Below, piece by piece: positions 26,580 through 34,993 of a stretch of 64,000 nt of DNA. Below the pieces are notes generated by a model. The model worked only from the letters and a program-made list of their open reading frames with translations, did not search any database and had not been told where the DNA came from. Position 1 is the stretch's first letter; the number at the start of each line of letters is the position of its first letter. Source of the DNA: Lachnospiraceae bacterium (GTDB lineage: Bacteria; Bacillota; Clostridia; Lachnospirales; Lachnospiraceae); the NCBI GenBank assembly GCA_022769665.1, contig JALEIR010000050.1, positions 1-64,000 of the forward strand, in the 5' to 3' direction. The position numbers and the translations under genes are program-made.

Positions 26580-29500
26580 ATGACAATGTTATACCTTTTA
26601 TCTCTTTTTGCATCCGGATTCATGATGATAATGATTATTAAGCGGTATGACTTTAAGGTGAGTTCTATTTATGTTCTCATTTATCTGTTAGTAACCATAT
26701 GTGATTTCGGGTATATTCATTTGCTCCGGTCAAAGACACTGGAGGGTGCTTTGCTGGCAAACTCAATAACATATATTGGCGGCTGTTTTATTCCTTTTCT
26801 GATGCTGCTTGCGGTTATCAGCATATGCCATATCAAGCAAAGAGACTGGATTATAGTGCTGGGAACGGTTTTATGCGTCTGTTCCTTTCTGCTGGTATCT
26901 ACATCCGGAATGAATCAGTTGAATTATCTTACGGTAAGTCTGGATACTTCCGGAAAGTATGCGCGGCTGGTTAAGGAATACGGTCCCTTTCATAATTTTT
27001 ATACTCTTACCATGATTTTATTTGCTGTGTCTACTTATGCTGTAATTGTGTGGACCTATCAAAGAAAGAAGGATGTTTCCTATTCAACGGCTCTTGGATT
27101 GGCGATAACCTGTTCCATTGATATTCTGACATACTTTATTGAGATGATAACAAAAACACCGGTAAAGCTGATGCCGTTTGCTTATCTGTTGACGGAGTGC
27201 GGATTGTTCTGGCTGGTGAGCAGAGTCAAAAAATATGATGTTGCTGCGGCGGTGTCAGATTATTACAGCAAGTCAAAAGAGTATGGGTTTGTGCTGATTG
27301 ACAGTAAAATGCATTTCATGGGCAGCAACGAGGTAGCGGAAAAATGGCAGCCTGCACTTTCTGAATGGCATGTCAACAAGGAAATCAGCGAAGAGCAGCT
27401 TCCATTTGCCCGGAATGTGAAACAAATCATTGATAGCGGAAAACAGGATGAGTTTTTCATGCCGTACGAGGACAGGATAATTAAAAACAGTGTCAAGTTT
27501 TTCTATAATCGAAAGAAAACTGCAAGAATCGGATACTATGTGGAGATGGTGGATGATACGGAAAAACAGAACCATCTCAAGATGATAGAGGAATACATGG
27601 AGAGACTTAAGGAGGAAAAGGAGAGGGCAGATGATGCAAATAACGCAAAATCTCAGTTCCTGTCAACAATGTCTCATGAGATTCGGACACCGATGAATGC
27701 AATTGTGGGTATGACGGATATTCTGCTGAGGGAAAAGCTTCCTCAATCTGAGAGGGAATACCTGAATAATATCAAAAATTCCGGCGATGCGTTGCTTAGC
27801 ATTATTAATGATATTCTTGATTTTTCGAAAATCGAATCAGGGAAATTGGAGATTCTGGAGGATGTCTATGAACCAATGTCGCTGTTTCATGATCTCACCG
27901 TTCTTTTCCTGAACAGAATCGGAAGCAAGCCGGTGGAGCTTCTATACGATATTGATACAGAGATGCCGACAAAGCTGTACGGAGACAGACAGAGATTAAG
28001 ACAAGTAATCATTAATTTGATGAACAATGCCATTAAATTTACGGAAAGCGGATTTGTACGGCTGAAGGTTCGGGTAGAACCGACAGAGGAGGGATTTGTC
28101 TGCCTGAGGTTTGAGATACAGGACAGCGGTCAGGGAATCAAAGAGGAGGATATCGGAAAACTGTTTGCCTCCTTCCAACAAGTGGATACCAAAAAGAATC
28201 GGAACAAAGAAGGCACCGGCCTTGGTCTTGCCATCTCAAAACAACTTGTAGAACTAATGCATGGAAACATAGGAGTTCAAAGTGTTTACGGGCAAGGTAG
28301 TACATTTTACTTCAGCCTGCCACAGAAGCTTGTAGATGACATGCCTGCTGCAGTCATTCATGAAAGTGTTGAACATAGTAAGATTGCACTTTGCATTGCT
28401 AATGGATATTTGAAGAAGCAAGTACGGGAACTGGCGGTTTCCTACGGTATTACCTGCAGCGACTTTATACCCGGAACAGAGGAAAAAACAGATTATGTAA
28501 TTGCAGACTGTGTAGATGCCATATCGGAAGCGAAGCTTAGTGATAACGATTGTAAGTTCTGTGTGCTTCAGAATCCCATGTTGGAAAATATAAATGAAAA
28601 GAGTATTACAGTCATCAATAAGCCTTTATACAGCTTAAATTTCTGCCAACTGATGAACCGGGAGGAGTTGGTGTACCAGAGCATTGTGGAAGAAGATATG
28701 AATTTCACTGCTCCGGAGGCTTCCATACTGGTTGTGGATGACAATGAGATGAATCTCAAGGTTGCAAAAGGACTTCTGGCACCCTTCCGGATGCGGATTG
28801 ATACGGCTGAGGACGGGCAGCAGGCAGTACATATGGTGGATGAACGACACTATGATCTGGTATTGATGGATCACATGATGCCTGTGATGGACGGGTTGGA
28901 GGCTACCGCTGCTATTCGTGCACTGGATGGAGAGTATTATCGAAAGCTGCCGATTATTGCTCTTTCGGCCAATGCAACGGTAGAAGCGCGGGAAATGTTC
29001 ATTCAGGGAAAAATGGATGACTTTATTGCCAAACCGATTCGGATGAAGGAATTAGTCAGATGTATTCTCAAATGGCTTCCCAAAGAACGGATTGTTTCGT
29101 CGGAGAATGTCTCGGCAGACAGTAGTAAATTACCCGGGACTGAGGAAGAAAATATCAATAGGCTTGGGGAGATAGACGGTCTGAATGTGGAGGAAGGACT
29201 GAAGAACTGCGGCTCAGAGAAGCTTTTTCTGGAACTCCTGGGAGACTTCCACAGAATGATTGAACCGAAGTGTACTAAGTTACAACAGTGCCTGCAGGAA
29301 GAGAGAATCCGGGATTATACCATTGAGGTGCATGCATTAAAGAATACAGCACGGATGATTGGGGCAATGGAGCTCTCAGATCAGTTTTACAGGATGGAAC
29401 TGTTGGGAAATGAGGGAAAGACGGAGGAAATCAGGGAAGGATTTCCTGCTTTATTGGAGCTTTATCGGAGCTATGAACAGATACTTTCTCCTTATGATCA

Positions 29501-29771
29501 GTCAGGACAGAATGGCGTGATACCGGTATCAGACGAAAAAATACGAGAGGTTCTTCAGAAGCTGCATCATGCGGTTGATGCGTTCGATTTGGACGGTGCA
29601 GATTGTGCAATGAAGGAATTGGAAGGCTTTTATTTTCCGGAGGAACTTCGGCCAGCGATAAAAGAGCTGGGGACATATGTGAGGGATGTGGCAATGGAGG
29701 ATATTCTGCGCCTGACAGAGGAACTGTGTGAAAAACTATGTGAAAAAGGAACAGATGAAGGAATTTTGTGA
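26580..29771 (+). CDS. membrane hybrid sensor histidine kinase (7TM-like, HisKA, HATPase, REC, HPt)
   Basis: A 1063-residue multi-domain kinase. About seven hydrophobic helices (~1-225), a PAS-like region (~235-330), a short coiled coil, HisKA with phospho-acceptor His in STMSHEIRTPMN (~365), HATPase with NLMNNAIKF, DSGQGI and GTGLGLAISK, a degenerate receiver-like segment (~590-690), a true receiver (ILVVDDNEMN, phospho-Asp ~763 in LVLMDHMMPVMDG, Lys in FIAKPIR) and an HPt domain with His in EVHALKNTARMIG (~918). It is a complete BarA-like phosphorelay in one chain, but no partner response regulator is nearby. The ATG at 26580 is used; a TTG at 26559 falls in the purC terminator. Ligand unknown. 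Confidence 0.92.
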   Translation: MTMLYLLSLFASGFMMIMIIKRYDFKVSSIYVLIYLLVTICDFGYIHLLRSKTLEGALLANSITYIGGCFIPFLMLLAVISICHIKQRDWIIVLGTVLCVCSFLLVSTSGMNQLNYLTVSLDTSGKYARLVKEYGPFHNFYTLTMILFAVSTYAVIVWTYQRKKDVSYSTALGLAITCSIDILTYFIEMITKTPVKLMPFAYLLTECGLFWLVSRVKKYDVAAAVSDYYSKSKEYGFVLIDSKMHFMGSNEVAEKWQPALSEWHVNKEISEEQLPFARNVKQIIDSGKQDEFFMPYEDRIIKNSVKFFYNRKKTARIGYYVEMVDDTEKQNHLKMIEEYMERLKEEKERADDANNAKSQFLSTMSHEIRTPMNAIVGMTDILLREKLPQSEREYLNNIKNSGDALLSIINDILDFSKIESGKLEILEDVYEPMSLFHDLTVLFLNRIGSKPVELLYDIDTEMPTKLYGDRQRLRQVIINLMNNAIKFTESGFVRLKVRVEPTEEGFVCLRFEIQDSGQGIKEEDIGKLFASFQQVDTKKNRNKEGTGLGLAISKQLVELMHGNIGVQSVYGQGSTFYFSLPQKLVDDMPAAVIHESVEHSKIALCIANGYLKKQVRELAVSYGITCSDFIPGTEEKTDYVIADCVDAISEAKLSDNDCKFCVLQNPMLENINEKSITVINKPLYSLNFCQLMNREELVYQSIVEEDMNFTAPEASILVVDDNEMNLKVAKGLLAPFRMRIDTAEDGQQAVHMVDERHYDLVLMDHMMPVMDGLEATAAIRALDGEYYRKLPIIALSANATVEAREMFIQGKMDDFIAKPIRMKELVRCILKWLPKERIVSSENVSADSSKLPGTEEENINRLGEIDGLNVEEGLKNCGSEKLFLELLGDFHRMIEPKCTKLQQCLQEERIRDYTIEVHALKNTARMIGAMELSDQFYRMELLGNEGKTEEIREGFPALLELYRSYEQILSPYDQSGQNGVIPVSDEKIREVLQKLHHAVDAFDLDGADCAMKELEGFYFPEELRPAIKELGTYVRDVAMEDILRLTEELCEKLCEKGTDEGIL

Positions 29772-29789
29772 AAAGAAGGATGTATAGGT

Positions 29790-30218
29790 ATGAAAGAACA
29801 TAACGGTAAGGTATATATTGAAAACGCTCCTCACAATATGGAGGAGCTTCTGGAGATTATTACGGTGCTTCGCAGTCCGGAGGGGTGTTCCTGGGACAGG
29901 GCGCAGACACATGAATCTTTAAAAGAATGTCTGACCGAGGAATCTGAGGAGGTTCTTCAAGCCATTGATAAGCAGGACGATGAGAATCTTTGTGAGGAGT
30001 TGGGTGACCTTTTGATGCAGGTGCTGGTACACTGTGAAATTGCAAAGGAGAGAGGAGCCTTTGATTTTTCCGATGTGGTACAGATGCTGTCAGAAAAGCT
30101 GATTCGCAGGCATCCTCATGTATTCGGTGATGTGAAACAGCCCGAGACACCGGAGGAGGCACTGGAGCTTTGGAAAGAAGTTAAGCGAATCGAGAAAGAA
30201 CGAAAAGCAGCAAAATGA
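29790..30218 (+). CDS. mazG: MazG-like nucleotide pyrophosphohydrolase
   Basis: A 142-residue single-domain MazG protein hydrolysing (d)NTPs to monophosphates, a housecleaning role. The Mg2+ site is visible as TEESEEVLQAID plus EELGDLLMQV, the EExxE...ExxD pattern; RSPEGCSWDRAQTHESL is the typical substrate-side start. About half the size of E. coli MazG, which has two domains. The start ATG lies 19 bases after the kinase stop, so co-transcription is likely. It ends HPHVFGDV and a charged tail. Confidence 0.92.
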   Translation: MKEHNGKVYIENAPHNMEELLEIITVLRSPEGCSWDRAQTHESLKECLTEESEEVLQAIDKQDDENLCEELGDLLMQVLVHCEIAKERGAFDFSDVVQMLSEKLIRRHPHVFGDVKQPETPEEALELWKEVKRIEKERKAAK

Positions 30219-30292
30219 TAAAAGGATAATGGGGATTGTACTGACGTAAATAGAATGAATAGCAAATGAACGATAAAAGCGAGGAATGGAAC

Positions 30293-30880
30293 ATGAAAAG
30301 TAATTTGACAAGAGAGGAAAGTTTGGAACTTTTGAAACAATACAATAAGGAGCCCTTTCACATTCTGCACGGACTGACGGTAGAGGGGGTCATGCGGTAT
30401 TTTGCCCGTGAAACAGGAAACGGTGATGATGAGGAGTATTGGGGTATCGTGGGATTGCTTCATGATATTGACTTTGAACTATACCCGGAACAGCACTGCG
30501 TCAAAGCCCCGGAGCTTTTGCGGGACGCGGGCGTAGGGGAGGACATGATTTATTCTGTCTGCAGTCACGGCTACGGAATCTGCTGCGACGTGGAGCCAAA
30601 GCACGAGATGGAGAAGATTCTTTTTGCCTGCGACGAACTGACGGGACTGATTGGTGCAGCGGCGAGGATGCGTCCCTCAAAGAGTGTTATGGATATGGAA
30701 CTTTCCAGTCTGAAAAAGAAGTATAAGGACAAGAAGTTTGCAGCAGGGTGTTCCCGTGATGTGATTGCCGTGGGGGCGGAGCGACTGGGCTGGGAATTGG
30801 ATGAGCTGCTTGAGAAGACCATTTTGGCTATGCGTTCTTGTGAGGAGAGCGTTAACCGGGAAATGGAGGCATTTGCATGA
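30293..30880 (+). CDS. HD-domain phosphohydrolase
   Basis: A 195-residue HD-superfamily protein. The start at 30293 is preferred (GAGGA seven bases upstream) over an in-frame ATG at 30266 without a site. HILHGLTVEGVM carries the first His, GLLHDIDFEL the HD pair, and CSHGYG a further His, matching the metal-dependent phosphohydrolase pattern. Such proteins often act on nucleotides; the specific substrate is unknown. The stop overlaps the next start (ATGA), so it is translationally coupled to the hotdog-fold gene. Confidence 0.88.
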   Translation: MKSNLTREESLELLKQYNKEPFHILHGLTVEGVMRYFARETGNGDDEEYWGIVGLLHDIDFELYPEQHCVKAPELLRDAGVGEDMIYSVCSHGYGICCDVEPKHEMEKILFACDELTGLIGAAARMRPSKSVMDMELSSLKKKYKDKKFAAGCSRDVIAVGAERLGWELDELLEKTILAMRSCEESVNREMEAFA

Positions 30881-31389
30881 AGGTAGTTGGAAAACAAAGG
30901 AACAGCAGAATGTGCATTATCTGCGGTATGGATAATCCCATTGGGTTACATGCCCAGTTTTACAATATGGAGGACGGAAGCGTTATAACGCTTTTTCGCT
31001 ATAACGAGAATCATCAGAGCTTTCCTCAGAGAGTCCATGGCGGGCTGGTGGCTACCATGCTGGATGAACTGGGACTGCGGGCTTTATGGGCAAACGGAGA
31101 TGAAAGTGTATTCGGTGTAACCATGAGTCTGGAGGTAAAATACAGAAAACCTGTGCCTTATGATGAGGATTTACTTGGCAGAGGGATTGTGGAGAAGGAG
31201 ACTCCGAAATTTGTCACTGTTCAGGCGGGAATTTACGATAAATCCGGTACCCTGTTGGCAAATGCCGAAGTGAAGTATATAAAATTGGATGTGTCCCAGA
31301 TTGCTGCGGGCATCGATACCCATGAGGAGATGTGTTATCTGATTGAAGATGATGTCCGGGAGATTGATTTTGAACAGCCGGGAAAATAG
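30877..31389 (+). CDS. PaaI/hotdog-fold thioesterase-like protein
   Basis: A 170-residue hotdog-fold protein expected to hydrolyse acyl-CoA thioesters. The hotdog helix carries VHGGLVATMLDELG, the HGG(x)xATxxDE-type active-site motif. An N-terminal pair of cysteines (CIICGMDNPIG) precedes the fold, as in a Firmicutes subgroup, and might bind metal. The ATG overlaps the HD gene's stop by four bases. Last gene of the kinase-mazG-HD-hotdog series, followed by a terminator. Confidence 0.88.
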   Translation: MKVVGKQRNSRMCIICGMDNPIGLHAQFYNMEDGSVITLFRYNENHQSFPQRVHGGLVATMLDELGLRALWANGDESVFGVTMSLEVKYRKPVPYDEDLLGRGIVEKETPKFVTVQAGIYDKSGTLLANAEVKYIKLDVSQIAAGIDTHEEMCYLIEDDVREIDFEQPGK

Positions 31390-31396
31390 TGCGGAC

Positions 31397-31427
31397 AAAA
31401 CAGGGGCGGCAGCGCGCCCCTTGTTTT
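31397..31427. terminator. bidirectional terminator
   Basis: AAAACAaGGGGCG-type stem (GGGGCG / CGCCCC, outer AAAACA / TTGTTTT) between the convergent hotdog and AraC genes, with A/T runs on both sides. Confidence 0.85.
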
Positions 31428-32283
31428 AGCTCACGCTCAAATTAGCGTATTTTTTTGGCGATACCCCTACCGCTTTGGTGAAGGCTTTAAAGAAGCTGCT
31501 GTAATCTCCGAAGCCGCTTCTTTCAAAGGCTTCGTTTACGCCGACACCTTCGCTCAGGGCCGCTTTTGCAATGCTGATACGGCGGGCGGTAATATACTTT
31601 CCGATGGTGGTACCGGTAGCCTGTTTAAAAATACGGCAAATATAGGATTCACTTAAGAAGAAGTTTTCTGCCAGCTGTTCTACGGTAATGGGCTGTGTAA
31701 TGTTTTGATTGATAAAGGCAAGAATATCGTCAACCTGATGATTATACTTGAATTCACTTTCCTGCGCCTCGACAGCGTTGGCGTTGGAAAGCGTATTAAT
31801 CATCACCATGAGCTCCATGAATGCAGCCTGTTCCACGATGTCGTGGGCATAGCCTTTGGCAGAAGTGATTTTGTTGACATAGTACAGAAAGCGCTTCTGC
31901 TGTTCCTTGTTCAGCGAGAGCTTATGCTGAAAACCGTTATATCTGTCGGAAAAGCAGGAATCCAGATCGGTTTCTTCAGTAGACAGACGCTTGGTGTAGT
32001 CCGGGTGGATGGACAGGACAATGCGCTCATGCAGCTGATTGTCAATCTGGGTCAGCTTGTGGCTTTCGTACTGATTGATAATAAACAAATCGCCCGGAGC
32101 AATGGAATAAAAGCGGTTGTCTATGAGAAACTGCTTCCCGCCGGAAATAGAATAGTATAATTCGTAACAGTCATGGATATGCATCTCCATGGCTTTTTCT
32201 TCTTTATAAAGATGAGCCACAGAAAAGGTTTTGGTGCGCTGGCAGTTTTCGATGGCAATTTTGCAGGATGTTAATTCTTCCAT
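31426..32283 (-). CDS. AraC-family regulator divergent from the kdu/kdg operon
   Basis: A 285-residue regulator: cupin domain (HIHDCYELYYSISGGKQFL around residues 35-55, IAPGDLFIINQYESH) and C-terminal AraC HTHs (LAENFFLSESYICRIFKQ and FERSGFGDYSSFFKAFTK, ending GVSPKKYANL). Start is the ATG at 32283 with TTGGAG six bases upstream; a TTG at 32295 is part of that site. It is transcribed away from kduI with a 300-base gap, so it is the likely sensor for a uronate-degradation intermediate controlling the operon. Confidence 0.88.
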   Translation of the reverse strand: MEELTSCKIAIENCQRTKTFSVAHLYKEEKAMEMHIHDCYELYYSISGGKQFLIDNRFYSIAPGDLFIINQYESHKLTQIDNQLHERIVLSIHPDYTKRLSTEETDLDSCFSDRYNGFQHKLSLNKEQQKRFLYYVNKITSAKGYAHDIVEQAAFMELMVMINTLSNANAVEAQESEFKYNHQVDDILAFINQNITQPITVEQLAENFFLSESYICRIFKQATGTTIGKYITARRISIAKAALSEGVGVNEAFERSGFGDYSSFFKAFTKAVGVSPKKYANLSVS

Positions 32284-32505
32284 GTGTTTCTCCAATCAAT
32301 AAGTTTCTTTCGCCGGCAGTGATGTAATCTGAAAAAGAAAGAGTTTACAGTGTATCATTTTGTTTTGATGTAAGTATATGCCATGTGTTCAAAATTTGCA
32401 ATGTTTTGAGAAATATTTGAATAGATTTGGAGAATTTTTTCGGCTATACTAAAGTTACAGAATCAGAAAGTACCGAAATTTTCTTATGAAAAACAGAAAA
32501 TGATA

Positions 32506-32534
32506 TGGAAATGCTTCTAACTGTATGTTATAAT
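32506..32534 (+). promoter_or_regulatory. promoter of the kdu/kdg operon
   Basis: TGGAAA, 17-bp spacer, TATAAT. The transcript start would be near 32541, inside the adjacent palindrome. This is the best sigma-A match in the 300-base divergent gap (32284-32583), which otherwise holds no gene. Confidence 0.65.
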
Positions 32535-32548
32535 GTAAGCACTTACAT
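32533..32548. promoter_or_regulatory. 16-bp palindromic operator (cre-like)
   Basis: ATGTAAGCACTTACAT is an inverted repeat of 7-bp arms around CA, overlapping the -10 and the predicted +1. It matches the CcpA cre consensus WTGNNANCGNTNNCAW except for the central G. A LacI/CcpA-family or GntR-type repressor could bind; carbon catabolite repression is the simplest reading. Confidence 0.6.
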
Positions 32549-32583
32549 AATTCGGTATCATTTCAGAAGGAGAGGTGTAATCA

Positions 32584-33444
32584 GTGGAACTAAGAACAGC
32601 AGTATCCCCAAGAGATGTGAAGCATTATACCACGGAGCGTTTGAGAGAAGAGTTCTTAATTCAGAATCTTTTCGTACCCGGAGAAATCAAGCTGGTATAC
32701 AGTCACATCGACAGAATCATCACAGGTGCGGCAGTGCCTGTAAAGCCTTTAACTCTGACAGCAGGTGACGAGCTTCGTGCAGAATATTTCTGCCAGAGAA
32801 GAGAGCTTGGTGTCATCAATATCGGAGGAGCGGGAACCATCACCGTAGATGGCAAGGTTTATCAGGTGGGATTCAAGGAGGCTATGTATATCGGTATGGG
32901 GTCAAAGGAGATTATCTTTGCAAGCAAAGATACTTCTCAGCCCGCTAAATTTTACATGAATTCCGCACCGGCCCACAGAACCTGCCCTACAGTCTTAATT
33001 AAGCCGGAAGGTACTCCCGAAGAAGGTGTGGTCATCGTTAAGCCGGAGAATAAGGTGGAGCTTGGATGTCTGGAGGATGCCAATCACAGAGTTATCTGTA
33101 AATACATACTGCCCGGTCAGGTAGAAAGTTGTCAGCTTGAAATGGGAATGACAAAGCTGGAGCCCGGAAGTGTCTGGAATACAATGCCCTGCCATACTCA
33201 CGACAGACGTATGGAGGTTTATCTGTATTTTGAGATGCCGGAGGATGCTTTTGTTATGCATTACATGGGTGAACCCAATGAAACCCGTCATATTGTGATG
33301 AGAAACGAAGAGGCTGTTATATCACCCAGCTGGTCCATTCATTCCGGATGCGGTTCCAGAGCCTATACCTTTATCTGGGGTATGGTTGGTGAGAATCAGG
33401 ATTTTGATGATATGGACGGCGTTGCAATGAAAGACTTGATGTAA
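32584..33444 (+). CDS. kduI: 5-keto-4-deoxyuronate isomerase
   Basis: A 286-residue cupin isomerase (family ~278) converting 5-keto-4-deoxyuronate, from unsaturated pectin oligomers, to 3-deoxy-D-glycero-2,5-hexodiulosonate. It starts with GTG, eight bases after AGAAGGAGAGG. The metal-binding motif is [16 protein letters not shown] (His, His, Glu) with the final His in WSIHSGCGS. First gene of the five-gene kdu/kdg operon. Confidence 0.95.
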   Translation: MELRTAVSPRDVKHYTTERLREEFLIQNLFVPGEIKLVYSHIDRIITGAAVPVKPLTLTAGDELRAEYFCQRRELGVINIGGAGTITVDGKVYQVGFKEAMYIGMGSKEIIFASKDTSQPAKFYMNSAPAHRTCPTVLIKPEGTPEEGVVIVKPENKVELGCLEDANHRVICKYILPGQVESCQLEMGMTKLEPGSVWNTMPCHTHDRRMEVYLYFEMPEDAFVMHYMGEPNETRHIVMRNEEAVISPSWSIHSGCGSRAYTFIWGMVGENQDFDDMDGVAMKDLM

Positions 33445-33496
33445 AAAAGACGAATCAATTCGTCATGATAATTATTTACGAAAAGGAGATAATGAT

Positions 33497-34303
33497 ATGG
33501 GAAACTTTGTAAACAATTTTTCACTTGAAGGAAAAGTTGCATTGGTAACCGGTGCATCATACGGTATCGGCTTTGCTATTGCTTCTGCTTATGCTGAGGC
33601 AGGCGCAACCATCGTTTTTAACGATATCAAGCAGGAGCTGGTAGATAAGGGTCTGGCTGCTTACGCAGAAAAAGGTATCAAGGCTCACGGCTATGTATGT
33701 GATGTGACCAATGAGGAAGCTGTCAATGCAATGGTAGCACAGATTGAAAAGGAAGTAGGCGTTATCGATATTCTGGTGAACAATGCTGGAATCATCAAGA
33801 GAATCCCTATGACCGAGATGACAGCCGAGCAGTTCAGACAGGTAATTGATGTGGATTTGAATGCACCTTTCATTGTTTCTAAGGCTGTAATTCCTTCCAT
33901 GATTAAGAAGGGACACGGAAAGATTATCAATATCTGTTCCATGATGTCCGAACTGGGACGTGAGACCGTGTCTGCATACGCTGCTGCAAAGGGCGGTTTG
34001 AAGATGCTGACCAAGAATATCTGCTCCGAGTACGGACAGTACAACATTCAGTGTAACGGCATCGGACCCGGCTACATTGAGACTCCTCAGACAGCACCGC
34101 TTCGTGAGATTCAGCCCGACGGAAGCAGACATCCTTTTGACCAGTTTATCTGCGCAAAGACTCCCGCAAACAGATGGCTGAAGCCCGAGGAATTGGCAGG
34201 TCCCGCAGTATTCCTTGCATCCGATGCATCCGACGCCGTAAACGGACACATTCTGTATGTGGACGGCGGTATTCTGGCTTACATCGGGAAGCAGCCGCAG
34301 TAA
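33497..34303 (+). CDS. kduD: 2-dehydro-3-deoxy-D-gluconate 5-dehydrogenase / gluconate 5-dehydrogenase (SDR)
   Basis: A 268-residue short-chain dehydrogenase: cofactor loop TGASYGIG (18-25), NNAG (~94), Ser in ICSMMS and the YAAAK catalytic pair (YAAAKGGLK). Next to kduI, it is expected to reduce 3-deoxy-hexodiulosonate to KDG with NAD(P)H. Similar proteins are often labelled gluconate 5-dehydrogenase; the context favours kduD. The ATG follows AAAAGGAGATAATGAT, 52 bases after kduI. Confidence 0.9.
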   Translation: MGNFVNNFSLEGKVALVTGASYGIGFAIASAYAEAGATIVFNDIKQELVDKGLAAYAEKGIKAHGYVCDVTNEEAVNAMVAQIEKEVGVIDILVNNAGIIKRIPMTEMTAEQFRQVIDVDLNAPFIVSKAVIPSMIKKGHGKIINICSMMSELGRETVSAYAAAKGGLKMLTKNICSEYGQYNIQCNGIGPGYIETPQTAPLREIQPDGSRHPFDQFICAKTPANRWLKPEELAGPAVFLASDASDAVNGHILYVDGGILAYIGKQPQ

Positions 34304-34323
34304 AGAAAGGGTGAAAATTTATT

Positions 34324-34962
34324 ATGAAGATTGCATTAATCAACGAAAACAGTCAGGCTGCAAAGAACGAGATGATTTGCGGCACGTTGAAAAAAGTTGT
34401 GGAACCCATGGGGCATGAGGTCTTCAATTACGGTATGTGCGGAGCAGAGGATCCAAATCCTCTGACATATGTACAGAACGGTATTTTGGCGGCAGTATTG
34501 TTGAATTCCGGAGCAGCCGATTATGTGATTACAGGCTGTGGAACCGGAGAGGGTGCAATGCTCGCATGCAATTCCTTCCCCAAAGTACTCTGCGGTCATA
34601 TTGAGTCTCCGCTGGATGCTTATCTGTTCTCACAGGTAAATGACGGAAACTGTGTGGCAATTCCTTTTGCCGAGAACTTTGGTTGGGGCGGAGAGTTGAA
34701 TCTTCAGTACATTTTTGAAAAACTGTTCTGTGCTCCCGGCGGCGGTGGATATCCCCCTGAGAGAGTGGAACCCGAGCAGAGAAACAAAAAGATTCTGGAT
34801 AAGGTGAAAGAGGTTACCCATACTGATATGGTAACGATTTTGAAAAATCTGGATCGTGATTTGGTAAAGGGTGCGCTTTCCGGTGCAAAGTTTCAGGAGT
34901 ATTTCTTCGCAAACTGCAAGTGCGATAAGATTGCGGAGACAGTAAAGGAAATAATTAAATAA
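34324..34962 (+). CDS. RpiB/LacA/LacB-family sugar-phosphate isomerase
   Basis: A 212-residue member of the ribose-5-phosphate isomerase B family (usual 145-155), extended at the C-terminus. Active-site type motifs: MKIALINENSQAAKNE, YVITGCGTGEGAMLACN and the anion-binding CGHIES. In pectin loci such genes occur beside kduI/kduD and may act on uronate-pathway keto sugars; the exact reaction is not known from sequence. Twenty bases after kduD, same operon. The extended C-terminus (KVKEVTHTDMVTIL onward) is mostly helical. Confidence 0.85.
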   Translation: MKIALINENSQAAKNEMICGTLKKVVEPMGHEVFNYGMCGAEDPNPLTYVQNGILAAVLLNSGAADYVITGCGTGEGAMLACNSFPKVLCGHIESPLDAYLFSQVNDGNCVAIPFAENFGWGGELNLQYIFEKLFCAPGGGGYPPERVEPEQRNKKILDKVKEVTHTDMVTILKNLDRDLVKGALSGAKFQEYFFANCKCDKIAETVKEIIK

Positions 34963-34993
34963 AGTAGTCCCATGCGGACAGAAAGGTGTTATT

